Source of the DNA: Mongoliibacter ruber
GTDB taxonomy: Bacteria > Bacteroidota > Bacteroidia > Cytophagales > Cyclobacteriaceae
Assembly (NCBI RefSeq): GCF_003003005.1
Contig: NZ_PVTR01000010.1
Location: 62,001 to 126,000 of the forward strand
DNA: 64,000 bases
Direction: 5' to 3'
Shown here: positions 53,002 to 62,351 of the stretch, in pieces
Layout: each line of letters begins with the position of its first letter
Numbering within the stretch: position 1 is the stretch's first letter
The notes under the pieces: model-generated
Told to the model about the DNA's origin: nothing
What the model saw: the letters and a program-made list of their open reading frames with translations, nothing else
The model's database searches: none
Translations under genes and position numbers: made by a program

Positions 53002-53654
53002 TTGTTGTGTAATTGTGCACTTACCTACCAAAGGCAGGACTGTTTAATTGATTAACTGACCCTAGTAATGGAAGGAGATTTCATTCATTTTTGAATTAAT
53101 AAACAACCACAAATATCAAAGATAAACACAGATAAAATCTTTCTTCGCCGCTATGATTGTCCTCACTCATGGCAATTTAAGCGTTTGGAATCTTCAATAC
53201 GCTTGGGTTCTTGATTATATTTCTATTTATTTCTAAAATATCTACTGTATTTCAATAGTATTTCTTTAAAATCCACGTGGGGTCATCTTCCACATCCCTG
53301 TTTTTGGCGAAAAGCTTTGTTCATTGGCAACCATCAGGCGGCCAAAAACCAAAATCACATTGCCAACCATAATCCTCGGGTTGAAACCCGAGGCTATTTA
53401 CATTTGACCCCTTTGGGGTCTCAAGTAATCTCACCTCGTAAACTTGCCTCCATGAGGGATAGGTTGTAATTCCTAACTCTTCCTACCAGAAAGCTAGGTC
53501 GTTATTTATTAGAACAACATCCCACAGACCACCAACCCTTTCTTCCCTTCAACCTTTCAAAAAACCATTTACAAACTCAAACCCAATTCTAAAATCTTAA
53601 ATCTACAATTTTCACCTTCATCCTTTCTAAACTCTCGCTTCTCACCTCTAAACT
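53002..53654. other. Long intergenic region with two REP-like hairpins and a pyrimidine-rich tract
   Basis: No credible ORF. CCTCGGG-TTGAAA-CCCGAGG (53374-53393) and GACCCCTTTGGGGTC (53406-53420) are adjacent dyads of the kind often found as dispersed repeats. From about 53520 the plus strand is C/T-rich with repeated 'AAACTC' and 'CCTTTC' words up to the ruvB stop. Confidence 0.5.
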
Positions 53655-54686
53655 CTAAAAAAGACTTCCCGTCTCTCCTCCGAAGTTTGGCTTTAGCTTG
53701 AGGTGCTTATAGGCCAATTCTGTAGCCATACGACCTCTGGAAGTCCGTTTTAGGTATCCTTCTTGGATCAAAAAGGGCTCATACACCTCTTCAATGGTCT
53801 CTGCCTCCTCTCCACAAGCAGTGGCTATGGTACTGAGTCCCACTGGCCCACCTTTGAATTTTTCGATAATGGTCAAAAGGATTCTGTTGTCCATTTCATC
53901 AAGCCCATTTTCATCTACATCCAAGGCGTCCAAAGCTATCTTGGAAATCTCTAAGGTAATCTTACCATTACCTTTGATTTCGGCAAAATCTCTTGTCCGA
54001 CGGAGAAGCATATTGGCAATTCTAGGTGTACCCCGACTCCTGCGCGCTATCTCAAAAGCTGCAATTTCGTCAATAGGAGTTCCAAGGATTCCGGCAGACC
54101 TTGTTACTATATCTGTGAGCAATTTGGCATCATAGTATTCCAACCGTGAATTGATCCCAAACCTTGCCCTTAGTGGTGAAGTAAGCAACCCTGACCTAGT
54201 GGTCGCTCCGATCAAGGTGAAGGGATTGAGTGAAATTTGAACAGATCGGGCATTGGGACCTGAATCCAACATGATATCGATCCGAAAATCTTCCATAGCT
54301 GAATATAAATATTCCTCTACCACAGGATTGAGTCGGTGGATCTCATCGATAAAAAGTACGTCCCCATCTTCAAGATTGGTCAGTAACCCAGCCAAATCGG
54401 AAGGTTTATCCAAAACCGGGCCTGAGGTGATTTTTATACCAGCTTCCAATTCGTTGGCTATGATATTGCTGAGCGTGGTCTTGCCCAAACCTGGAGGGCC
54501 ATGAAGCAAAACATGGTCAAGAGGTTCATTTCTTCTCTTTGCCGCCAAAACAAAAATTTTAAGGTTTTCCACAATCTTGAATTGCCCCGTAAAATCATCG
54601 AAACTCAATGGTCTCAAAGCCTTTTCGATTTCATTGTCAGAGGAGTTCAACCCTTCTTTGTCACCACTCAAATAATCTTCTCTCAT
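53655..54686 (-). CDS. ruvB: Holliday junction branch migration helicase RuvB
   Basis: AAA+ motor that drives branch migration with RuvA. 343 aa: [11 protein letters not shown] at the start, Walker [10 protein letters not shown], Walker [10 protein letters not shown], sensor 1 IGATTRSG, arginine finger region LRARFGI, then the winged-helix DNA-binding domain with [15 protein letters not shown]. The start at 54686 (MREDYLSG) fits the family. Minus-strand TATCTTTG (54707-54714) with a TTG 16 nt further gives a plausible promoter. ruvA is not nearby. Confidence 0.97.
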   Translation of the reverse strand: MREDYLSGDKEGLNSSDNEIEKALRPLSFDDFTGQFKIVENLKIFVLAAKRRNEPLDHVLLHGPPGLGKTTLSNIIANELEAGIKITSGPVLDKPSDLAGLLTNLEDGDVLFIDEIHRLNPVVEEYLYSAMEDFRIDIMLDSGPNARSVQISLNPFTLIGATTRSGLLTSPLRARFGINSRLEYYDAKLLTDIVTRSAGILGTPIDEIAAFEIARRSRGTPRIANMLLRRTRDFAEIKGNGKITLEISKIALDALDVDENGLDEMDNRILLTIIEKFKGGPVGLSTIATACGEEAETIEEVYEPFLIQEGYLKRTSRGRMATELAYKHLKLKPNFGGETGSLF

Positions 54687-54706
54687 ATCCTTTTGTTGCG
54701 TCTGTA

Positions 54707-54733
54707 CAAAGATAGAAAAATAGCACAAGGCAA
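54707..54733 (-). promoter_or_regulatory. Putative ruvB promoter
   Basis: On the minus strand TTG (54733-54731), 16-nt spacer, then TATCTTTG (54714-54707), an exact TAnnTTTG match, 20 nt before the start codon. The spacer is at the short end. Confidence 0.45.
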
Positions 54734-54838
54734 AAAGCCAGATAATCTCAATGCTCTTTTTGCAATTTTATTGCAAAAACTAAAAATTGGAACTTTATTT
54801 TGAAAATAAGCTTTAACTTTCGAAAAAATTGCCAATTC

Positions 54839-55897
54839 ATGCGAAGTAACGCCAATAAAAACATCATATATTCTATAATACTTTTACTCTTGGTTGCAAT
54901 TGTATACCTATACAGACAAAACCAGCAACTTCCTGAAGAAGTGATTGTAGAAGACAGCTCCGGAAAGGTGACTTTTTCCGGAAATACAATGGGGACTACT
55001 TATAGGATCGTTTATTTAGATGCTGAGGAACGGGATTTCAAAAAAGAAGTTGATTCTCTTTTAATAGTTTTCAACAAGTCCCTTTCCACATATATAGAAG
55101 ATTCTGAGATCAGTCAGTTCAATAAGAAAGACACCTTGGCCTTTAACTTGCCCTTTTTTTATGAGGTTCTGAAGAGCAGCAAAGAAGTATATCAAAAAAC
55201 CAGCGGCGCCTTTGATCCTACGGTAGGCCCCATGGTGAATCTTTGGGGATTTGGGCCTAGTGGGCCTCAACTCAAGGATAGCGTCAATATCAATCAGATG
55301 TTGCCTTTGGTAAATTTCAAGGCTGTAGATTTTGATTCTCTTGAAGTACGGAAAAAACAGGGCATGTACCTTGATTTCAGTGCTATTGCCAAGGGTTTTG
55401 GAGTGGATGTAGTCGCTAAGTTTCTTAAAAACAAGGGCATTGAGAATATGTTGGTTGAAATTGGGGGAGAACTTGTCGCAAGAGGAGTAAATGACAAAGG
55501 TGAACTTTGGAAGGTAGGCATCAATAAACCAGAAGAACTGGGTAGGGCCGATCAATTGGTCAGTATTATCGCTTTGGATAATAAAGGACTTGCCACATCT
55601 GGAAATTACAGAAACTACTATGAAGCAGGAGATATGAAAATTTCCCATACCATCGATCCTTCCACTGGGAGACCTGTAAAGCATGGATTGTTGAGTGCTA
55701 CAGTAATTGCCAAAGATTGCATGACAGCCGATGCTTATGCTACAGCAATGATGGTCATGGGGACTGAAAAATCCATAGAATTACAGCAAACACACGAAGA
55801 CATAGAAATATTTTTGATTTTCAACAATGAAAATGGTGAGATGGATTACTATGCCAGTGATGGTATCAAATCCTACCTCTCCTTTATAGAAGACTAA
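54839..55897 (+). CDS. apbE: FAD:protein FMN transferase ApbE
   Basis: Attaches FMN covalently to threonine in target flavoproteins (NqrB/C, RnfG type) in the periplasm. 352 aa with a membrane anchor (about 8-28). Motifs: GNTMGTTYRI, DFSAIAKGFGVDVVAKFL (about 180-197), GGELVARG, and SHTIDPSTGRPVKHGLLSATVIA...AYATAMMVMG (about 265-310). The start ATG 54839 is followed by a clear hydrophobic segment. It lies 16 bp before the ZIP gene. In Bacteroidota ApbE serves Na+-NQR; none of its genes are in the window. Confidence 0.95.
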   Translation: MRSNANKNIIYSIILLLLVAIVYLYRQNQQLPEEVIVEDSSGKVTFSGNTMGTTYRIVYLDAEERDFKKEVDSLLIVFNKSLSTYIEDSEISQFNKKDTLAFNLPFFYEVLKSSKEVYQKTSGAFDPTVGPMVNLWGFGPSGPQLKDSVNINQMLPLVNFKAVDFDSLEVRKKQGMYLDFSAIAKGFGVDVVAKFLKNKGIENMLVEIGGELVARGVNDKGELWKVGINKPEELGRADQLVSIIALDNKGLATSGNYRNYYEAGDMKISHTIDPSTGRPVKHGLLSATVIAKDCMTADAYATAMMVMGTEKSIELQQTHEDIEIFLIFNNENGEMDYYASDGIKSYLSFIED

Positions 55898-55913
55898 TCT
55901 ATTATCATATCAA

Positions 55914-56699
55914 ATGGCATTAAACTTTACACTCCTGTTTTTCACAGCCTTGATCGCTGGCGGCTTGGCATATTTTATTCCAAGTTGGGAAGAAAGACTG
56001 TTCAAACTGGTTTTGGTATTCGCAGGTTCATACTTATTTGCGATTACTGTCCTTCATATCCTTCCTGAGCTATTTGTAGAATCAGGAGCACCCACTAGGA
56101 TGGGGCTTTATATCCTGCTGGGGTTTTTGCTGCAACAGATTCTGGCGCTTCTCTCCACTGGAGTAGAACATGGGCACATTCATCATCCCAGTCAAAACCA
56201 TCAAGGGGCTAACCTTGGTGTGTGGACCATTATGATAGGCTTGTTTATGCATGCTTTTTTGGAAGGAACCCTTCTGTCTCATGATGGAGCTCTTGTACAC
56301 CACATGCATGACCATGCAGGTCATGAAGGACATGCACACCATCATCATGGTGGCAATAGCAATTTACTCTTTGGAATTTTACTCCATAAAGGACCCGAGG
56401 CATTTGCTCTAGTGGCGGTGTTGATGACGGCTATCAAAAAAAGATGGGTGTTCGTTCTTTTGGTTATTTTTGCTTTAGCCTCTCCGATGGGCATGATGCT
56501 TAGCCATTACCTTTATGAAAGTAAAATTCTAGGTGGAGAAACCTTGAATGTTTTTTACGGTATGGTTGCAGGTGGCTTCTTACATATCTCCACTACTATA
56601 TTCTTTGAAAGTAGCCCTGACCACAGGTTTCACTTTAACAAAGTATTGGTAAGCATACTGGCATTTGGGCTAGCCATATCGCTAGAAATGCTCTTGTAA
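55914..56699 (+). CDS. ZIP family metal transporter
   Basis: Divalent metal (zinc/iron) importer, 261 aa, about eight TMs. The long histidine-rich loop (HHMHDHAGHEGHAHHHHGG, about 124-142) is typical for zinc binding. TM motif GLFMHAFLEGTLL carries the conserved H-x-x-x-E; the second, ILLHKGPEAFALV, holds H-K-G-P-E. It shares an operon with apbE (16-bp gap). Confidence 0.92.
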   Translation: MALNFTLLFFTALIAGGLAYFIPSWEERLFKLVLVFAGSYLFAITVLHILPELFVESGAPTRMGLYILLGFLLQQILALLSTGVEHGHIHHPSQNHQGANLGVWTIMIGLFMHAFLEGTLLSHDGALVHHMHDHAGHEGHAHHHHGGNSNLLFGILLHKGPEAFALVAVLMTAIKKRWVFVLLVIFALASPMGMMLSHYLYESKILGGETLNVFYGMVAGGFLHISTTIFFESSPDHRFHFNKVLVSILAFGLAISLEMLL

Positions 56700-56779
56700 G
56701 ATTTTAATTGCGAATTTGGGGATTTTGACATTATTTTATTTGGATTTAAAAGCAACTTTTAAATTGGTAGAGATATATT

Positions 56780-56812
56780 GCTAATATGATATACTTTCGC
56801 TAATTTGATATA
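56780..56812. promoter_or_regulatory. Direct repeats of GCTAATWTGATATA before the IS1-InsA-like gene
   Basis: GCTAATATGATATA (56780-56793) and GCTAATTTGATATA (56799-56812), 19 bp apart start to start, with GATATA words partly palindromic. Position 20 bp before the start of a DNA-binding protein gene suits an autoregulatory site. Confidence 0.45.
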
Positions 56813-56832
56813 TCAACCCCAAAATAACCAAA

Positions 56833-57255
56833 ATGGAAAAGCCAATCTGTCCGAAATGCGAAAATACAAAAGTGGTAAAAAGCGGGATTTTAGGAGGTAG
56901 ACAAAGGTTTAAGTGTAAAAAATGCGGCTACCACTTCACTGTTAACAAGCTCGGCAAGTCAATCGATAAGTACTATGTAGTAAAGGCATTACAGCTCTAT
57001 ATTGAAGGGATATCTTATCGGGAAATCGAAAGAATATTGGGTGTAAGCCACGTGTCCGTAATGAATTGGGTAAAGCAATACAAGATAAAAGCCCCTGAAA
57101 ATTACGATTATCGCCCTACATACAAAGTGCTTAATCACACCGAATTAGTCAAATTTATGGCTCAAAAGGAGAATTTGACAGATACCGGGATGCTGATTAC
57201 TGAACTTGGTGACAAATTTATGATCATCAAGTGGGAAAGGTTTAAAAACCGATAA
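56833..57255 (+). CDS. IS1 InsA-like zinc-ribbon/HTH protein, likely a domesticated regulator
   Basis: 140 aa with a four-cysteine zinc ribbon (C6, C9, C28, C31; CPKCxxxx...FKCKKCGYHF) followed by a helix-turn-helix (about 54-80; ALQLYIEGISYREIERILGVSHVSVMNWVKQ), as in IS1 InsA and related transposase starters. There is no InsB/DDE domain, no terminal inverted repeats, and the gene ends in a unique tail (TELGDKFMIIKWERF). It precedes the porin-DUF4212-symporter operon on the same strand, so a DNA-binding regulatory role is more likely than an active IS. That role is inferred from context. Confidence 0.8.
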   Translation: MEKPICPKCENTKVVKSGILGGRQRFKCKKCGYHFTVNKLGKSIDKYYVVKALQLYIEGISYREIERILGVSHVSVMNWVKQYKIKAPENYDYRPTYKVLNHTELVKFMAQKENLTDTGMLITELGDKFMIIKWERFKNR

Positions 57256-57398
57256 AACAAAATATTATTTTGTTAGCTATAAATTTTTAACACATATATA
57301 TGCCCGTTTTTTCTTTTGAGGGGCAAGTTTTCAAATTGGGTTCCACTTGTTCGGGAAATCATTCTCGGACAGGTAATTAACAACAACCCCAAATAACA

Positions 57399-58844
57399 AT
57401 GCTTATAAAACCTAAGTGGACTCTTGCGGTCCTATTTTTCCTAAGCGTTCATTTCATTGCACTAGGGCAAGACACCCTAGCCAATTTTGCTACAGCAAAA
57501 GATGAAATGATGGTAGACCACTCCTACAAACCTCTTACCCTCAACCTATCTGATGACGGATCAAAGTATATCAGGTTTTTGGTATGGAATCAAATGTGGG
57601 CAAGGGTGACACAAAACAATCCCGGAACCTTGGATGTGGCAGGCAACCCGTCCACACACTCCTCTGACATTGGCATCAGAAGGGCCAGGTTTCTAGCTTA
57701 TGCCCAAATATCACCACGTTTTTTGGTTTTGACCCATTGGGGAATCAACAACCAAACTTTCACCAATGGAGGTGTTCCTGGTGGTGGCGCTACTGGAAAT
57801 CCAGGCCAATTGCCCGTGAGTGTCAATCCTGAAACAGGTTTAGGCACTGCATCGGGAATGTCCGCCAAAAAACCTCAATTGTTCTTCCATGACATCTGGA
57901 CAGAATTTAAAGTTACTGATGCCATTTATCTTGGTACTGGCTTGCACTACTGGAACGGTATATCAAGAATGAGCAGCCACAGTACACTTTCATTCATGGC
58001 AATCGACGCACCAATTTTCAACTGGCCTCTTATCGAACTTACAGACCAGTTTGCCAGACAATTCGGGTTTTATGCAAAAGGTCAGTTTGGCAAGTGGGAC
58101 TACCGTGTATCTCTAAACAAACCTTTTTCGATCGGTGCAGGTGGGAGATTTGATGAAAACAGACAAGTACCGGTAGCAGCCAATATCGTCAATGACAATT
58201 GGGCAACCCAAGGATATGTTGCCTACCAGTTTTGGGAAACAGAAAATAACAAGCTTCCCTTCTTTGTAGGCTCATACCTAGGTACAAAAAAAGTCTTCAA
58301 CATAGGCGCCGGCTGGCACCATCATCCCAAGGCTACATCTTCCAGATCTCAAAATGGAGGCACGAATCTCCATGACATCACCCTCATAGGATTAGATGCA
58401 TTTTTGGATCTACCGCTCAATCCTGCAACTGGACTTGCACTGACTTCATATGCTGTTTTTTACAATTATGACTTTGGCCCCAATTATATCAGAAATGTAG
58501 GCATCATGAATATAGGCTTTGGCGCTGGAAGCAGTCAGAATGGTCCTGGAAATGCACAACCTACGATTGGTACTGGCAATATTTTCTACACACAAACAGG
58601 GCTCCTTTTACCAAAAAGTATACTTGAAGACAAGGGAAGACTGCAGCCTTTCGGTGCCTTCAGCTACAAACAATTTGAATATTTCGATAACGGAAACATG
58701 CAATATGACCTAGGTGTCAATTACTATATCAATGGACATCAGGCCAAAATTACTGCACAATACAGCAATAGGCCGATTTTCGAAAATTTCAAAAGATCTG
58801 GCTCAGCCGGAGAATTCATTTTACAAACACATCTCTTTCTCTAA
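57399..58844 (+). CDS. Outer-membrane porin-like beta-barrel protein
   Basis: 481 aa with a signal peptide (about 1-23; SVHFIALGQ) and many amphipathic strands, ending in phenylalanine/leucine (FILQTHLFL) as outer-membrane barrels do. The region IRFLVWNQMWARVTQNNPGTLDV and repeated FGFYAKGQFGKWDYRVSLN strands resemble phosphate-selective-porin-type barrels. Upstream of the DUF4212/symporter genes, it likely admits the same substrate through the outer membrane. Low confidence on substrate. Confidence 0.8.
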   Translation: MLIKPKWTLAVLFFLSVHFIALGQDTLANFATAKDEMMVDHSYKPLTLNLSDDGSKYIRFLVWNQMWARVTQNNPGTLDVAGNPSTHSSDIGIRRARFLAYAQISPRFLVLTHWGINNQTFTNGGVPGGGATGNPGQLPVSVNPETGLGTASGMSAKKPQLFFHDIWTEFKVTDAIYLGTGLHYWNGISRMSSHSTLSFMAIDAPIFNWPLIELTDQFARQFGFYAKGQFGKWDYRVSLNKPFSIGAGGRFDENRQVPVAANIVNDNWATQGYVAYQFWETENNKLPFFVGSYLGTKKVFNIGAGWHHHPKATSSRSQNGGTNLHDITLIGLDAFLDLPLNPATGLALTSYAVFYNYDFGPNYIRNVGIMNIGFGAGSSQNGPGNAQPTIGTGNIFYTQTGLLLPKSILEDKGRLQPFGAFSYKQFEYFDNGNMQYDLGVNYYINGHQAKITAQYSNRPIFENFKRSGSAGEFILQTHLFL

Positions 58845-58863
58845 TCTAAAAACAATCCCAAAA

Positions 58864-59127
58864 ATGACCTCACACAAAGAAAAAATGAAAGCTTATTGGC
58901 AGCGCAACCTCAGGTTACTGCTCATCCTACTCAGCGTCTGGTTTACTGTATCATTTGGTTTCGGTATCCTTCTGGTAGAACAACTCAATCAATTCAGAAT
59001 CGGTGGATTTCAGCTAGGATTCTGGTTTGCTCAACAAGGATCTATTTACGCATTTGTCATCCTGATTTTTGTGTATGTATACCGCATGAATCAGCTGGAC
59101 AAGGAATTTGATGTCAACGAACAATAA
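58864..59127 (+). CDS. DUF4212 small subunit of a sodium:solute symporter
   Basis: 87 aa with two TMs (about 15-40 and 50-75), starting MTSHKEKMKAYWQRNLRLLLILLSVWFTVSFGFGIL and carrying LNQFRIGGFQLGFWFAQQGSIYAFVILIFVYVYRMNQLDKEF, the DUF4212 pattern. It always stands before a large symporter and is taken to be its accessory subunit. The next gene begins 12 bp downstream. The start ATG 58864 is set by the conserved N-terminus; longer upstream ORF sequence overlaps the porin. Confidence 0.92.
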   Translation: MTSHKEKMKAYWQRNLRLLLILLSVWFTVSFGFGILLVEQLNQFRIGGFQLGFWFAQQGSIYAFVILIFVYVYRMNQLDKEFDVNEQ

Positions 59128-59139
59128 GCTAAAGAAACT

Positions 59140-60825
59140 ATGGAAATTTTAACCTGGACATATATACTCGTAGGTGCATCCTTTGCCCTATATATTGGCA
59201 TCGCCATCTACACAAGAGCTGGTTCGACCAAAGAATTCTACACAGCTGGAGGTGGGGTTTCTCCCTTAGCCAATGGCATGGCTACGGCTGCTGACTGGAT
59301 GTCCGCAGCTTCATTTATTTCAATGGCGGGGATTATCGCCTTTTCCGGATATGATGGTTCTGTTTACCTTATGGGTTGGACTGGTGGCTATGTATTGTTG
59401 GCCCTTCTGTTGGCACCTTATCTGCGTAAATTTGGGAAATTTACCGTTCCTGATTTTGTAGGTGACCGATACTACTCCAACAAGGCACGAGTGGTGGCCG
59501 TTATCTGTGCCCTCTTCATTTCCTTTACGTATGTTGCTGGGCAAATGAGGGGAGTCGGAATTGTGTTTTCGAGATATTTAGAGGTCGACATCAATACAGG
59601 TGTAATCATCGGGATGTGTATTGTATTCTTCTACGCTGTTTTGGGTGGGATGAAAGGAATAACCTACACCCAGGTGGCGCAATATTGCGTATTGATATTC
59701 GCTTTCATGGTGCCCGCCATTTTCGTATCCATGCAGCTTACAGGAAATCCAGTACCTCAAATGGGAATGGGCGGTACAGTTGCTGATGGAAGTTATTTAT
59801 TGGACAAACTTGATGGCGTCCTTTTAGACATGGGCTTTGCTGAATATACTTCAGGGCGCAAAGGAATGATAGATATTTTTGCTATAACCTTGGCATTGAT
59901 GGTAGGTACAGCGGGTTTACCACACGTTATCGTGCGTTTTTTCACTGTTCCAAGAGTGAAGGATGCCCGTCTTTCAGCAGGATATGCTTTGGTATTCATT
60001 GCCATCTTGTACACCACTGCACCAGCAGTAGCTGTGTTTGGTATTTACAATGCCATCGAAACTGTAGCAAACAAGCCTGTGGATGATTTGCCTGTTTGGG
60101 TAGAAAACTGGGAAAAAACCAATTTGATAACTGTGGATGATAAGAATGGTGATGGTATAGTACAATACACACCAAACCCAGCAACCAATGAGCTGAAGAT
60201 TGATAAGGATATCATGGTATTGGCAAGTCCTGAGATTGCAAATCTCCCAAATTGGGTGATTGGTTTGGTGGCAGCGGGAGGTATGGCCGCTGCTCTTTCT
60301 ACCGCTGCAGGACTTCTCTTGGTAATATCTACATCCGTATCACGTGATCTATTCAGGACTTTCAAGCCGGACATGACAGAAAAGAGAGAATTGCTTATCG
60401 CCAGAATTTCGGCAGCAGGTGCAGTGGTCTTGGCTGGATATTTTGGTGTGAACCCTCCAGGTTTTGTCGCCGAAGTAGTGGCATTTGCCTTTGGACTGGC
60501 TGCAGCATCATTCTTCCCTGTAATCATCATGGGTATTTTCTCAAAAAGAATGAATAAAGAAGGTTCAATAGCGGGAATGATTTCAGGTCTTCTCTTCACA
60601 ATGGCCTATATTGTTTATTTCAAATTCGTATCCCCGGAATTGAATACGATTGATCACTGGTGGTTTGGTATTTCCCCTGAAGGCATAGGATCTTTAGGCA
60701 TGGTGGTCAACTTTGTGGTATGCTATGTAGTATCTAAAGCGACCCCAGCACCACCGGCAGAAATTCAGGAAATGATCGAAGAAATCAGAGTCCCTAGAGG
60801 GGCAGGAAAAGCGCACGCGCATTAA
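59140..60825 (+). CDS. Sodium:solute symporter (VC_2705/ActP-like)
   Basis: 561 aa, about 13 TMs, SSS family. Motifs: AADWMSAASFISMAGIIAFSGYDG near TM2 (about 50-73), GQMRGVGIVFSRYLEV, and GVFGIYNAIE. Partner of the DUF4212 subunit; this two-gene type is annotated as acetate/short-chain carboxylate permease in many bacteria. An inserted hydrophilic loop (about 305-365; VENWEKTNLITVDDKNGDG) is typical. Context: porin, small subunit, then a terminator. Confidence 0.92.
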   Translation: MEILTWTYILVGASFALYIGIAIYTRAGSTKEFYTAGGGVSPLANGMATAADWMSAASFISMAGIIAFSGYDGSVYLMGWTGGYVLLALLLAPYLRKFGKFTVPDFVGDRYYSNKARVVAVICALFISFTYVAGQMRGVGIVFSRYLEVDINTGVIIGMCIVFFYAVLGGMKGITYTQVAQYCVLIFAFMVPAIFVSMQLTGNPVPQMGMGGTVADGSYLLDKLDGVLLDMGFAEYTSGRKGMIDIFAITLALMVGTAGLPHVIVRFFTVPRVKDARLSAGYALVFIAILYTTAPAVAVFGIYNAIETVANKPVDDLPVWVENWEKTNLITVDDKNGDGIVQYTPNPATNELKIDKDIMVLASPEIANLPNWVIGLVAAGGMAAALSTAAGLLLVISTSVSRDLFRTFKPDMTEKRELLIARISAAGAVVLAGYFGVNPPGFVAEVVAFAFGLAAASFFPVIIMGIFSKRMNKEGSIAGMISGLLFTMAYIVYFKFVSPELNTIDHWWFGISPEGIGSLGMVVNFVVCYVVSKATPAPPAEIQEMIEEIRVPRGAGKAHAH

Positions 60826-60844
60826 TTGACTGCAAGTTGAATGG

Positions 60845-60887
60845 AAGGGACACTCCGACTATGTATTAGTTGGGGTTTCCCTTTTTT
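60845..60887 (+). terminator. Terminator after the symporter gene
   Basis: AAGGGA/TCCCTT then ACTCCGAC/GTTGGGGT pair (with G-U pairs) around the loop TATGTATTA; a T-tract follows. It separates the transport operon from the sensory genes. Confidence 0.85.
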
Positions 60888-60931
60888 ACCAATACCAAAT
60901 CCAGTAAATTATATCGAGTAATATCCCAGTC

Positions 60932-61141
60932 ATGAAGGAAACCTTGAAAAGCCAGTACTTAGTCACATTGTTTTTTGCGGGCATGTTTCTGCTCAACTAT
61001 CCTTTGATGGGTATTTACAATATCAATAAAAAACTGTTGGGTATTCCGGTGCTTTACTTGTTCGTCTTTGCACTATGGCTTATGGTCATCCTTTTGACTT
61101 ATTGGATTATTAGAAAAACAAAAAATAAAAAAGATGCTTGA
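60932..61141 (+). CDS. Small membrane protein before the sensor kinase
   Basis: 69 aa with two TMs (about 8-28 and 37-60) and a basic C-terminus (RKTKNKKDA). Resembles small SSS-associated subunits (DUF3311/YhdT type) in size and layout. It overlaps the kinase start by 8 bp, so it is likely part of its operon. Possibly a partner of the kinase's symporter-like domain (inference). Confidence 0.72.
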   Translation: MKETLKSQYLVTLFFAGMFLLNYPLMGIYNINKKLLGIPVLYLFVFALWLMVILLTYWIIRKTKNKKDA

Positions 61142-62351
61142 AAGTGGGCTGATCATATCGTTCACTTTTGGGTATCTAGCGCTACTGTTTGCCTTGGCTT
61201 GGTTTTCCGAGAAATCCGCTGAAAAAGGACGCAGTCTAGCCTCAAACCCTTATGTCTATTCCCTTTCACTTGCTGTTTATTGTACTGCTTGGACCTACTA
61301 TGGTTCGGTAGGTCGAGCGGCTACCAATGGATTGGAATTTTTGACCATCTATATTGGACCTAGCCTTATTGCTCCACTATGGTGGATCGTGATGCGTAAG
61401 ATTATCCGAATCAGTAAAGTCCAAAGGATTTCCTCTATTGCGGATTTTATATCAAGCAGGTACGGTAAAAATATCACCTTAGGAGGTGTGGTCACTGTAT
61501 TTTGTCTATTGGGAATTCTTCCCTATACCAGTATCCAAATAAAAGCCATAGCAAACTCATTTGCTACACTTCAAAATTCCGGAGCTACAGAAAGTGCCCT
61601 TTCCAATCCAATCTACATGGACACTGCATTTTACCTTTCATTGGGAATGGCATTGTTTACCGTGTTATTTGGCACACGCAAAGTAGAGGCCACTGCCCAG
61701 CATGAAGGCATGGTAATGGCAGTAGCATTTGATTCCTTAGTCAAATTATTCGCATTCTTAGTTTTGGGTGTGTTCGTCACCTATTTTGTATATGATGGTT
61801 TTAAAGATGTTTTCCTTCAGGCCGAGTTAAAAGACCTGGGTCATTTGTTTGTGATGTCCGAGGATAACAGTGGTGCAGAATGGTTTTGGCTGAGCATGCT
61901 TTCTATGATGGCTATATTATTCCTACCAAGGCAATTTCAAATGGGAGTCATCGAAAACACCAATGAAAAGCATCTTGACAAGGCAATGTGGCTTTTCCCT
62001 TTATACCTTTTGTTGTTCAATGTTTTTGTCATTCCGATAGCTCTTGGAGGATTGGTACATTTCGAAGCTTCCTCGATAGATGCTGACACTTTTGTGCTTG
62101 CCTTCCCAATAGCCTACAACCAAGGCTGGCTTGCCTTGTTGGTGTATCTGGGTGGTTTTTCGGCTGCTAGTAGCATGATTATAGTCTCCACTATTGCATT
62201 GAGCAATATGGTTAGTAATAATCTCGTCATGCCCATCATTCTTTCCAATGATAAGCTGAGAATCAAGTACCAGCATCAACTTGGAAATTTGGTCGTTTGG
62301 ATCAGAAGGATAAGTATTTTTAGCATCATCTTAGCTGCATATTTTTACTAA
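61134..62351 (+). pseudogene. CbrA-like sensor histidine kinase, N-terminal SSS part, ended by an in-frame TAA
   Basis: 405 codons of a sodium:solute-symporter-like sensory domain (about ten TMs): SLASNPYVYSLSLAVYCTAWTYYGSVG near residue 45, ISSIADFISSRYGKN (about 100-114). The frame stops at TAA 62349-62351 in YFY-stop-REVSGFF, in the middle of a TM region, while downstream codons continue the same domain in the same frame. Read through, it would be 919 aa (61134-63893), the normal length of this kinase class. Nonsense mutation, recoding, or a sequence error are possible. Confidence 0.85.

Noticed and set aside
55061-55684. 207-codon minus-strand ORF inside apbE
   Set aside because: Antisense shadow; apbE itself shows all family motifs.
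56833-57255. Active IS1-type insertion sequence
   Set aside because: No DDE catalytic gene, no terminal inverted repeats and a following operon on the same strand; better seen as a domesticated DNA-binding protein.
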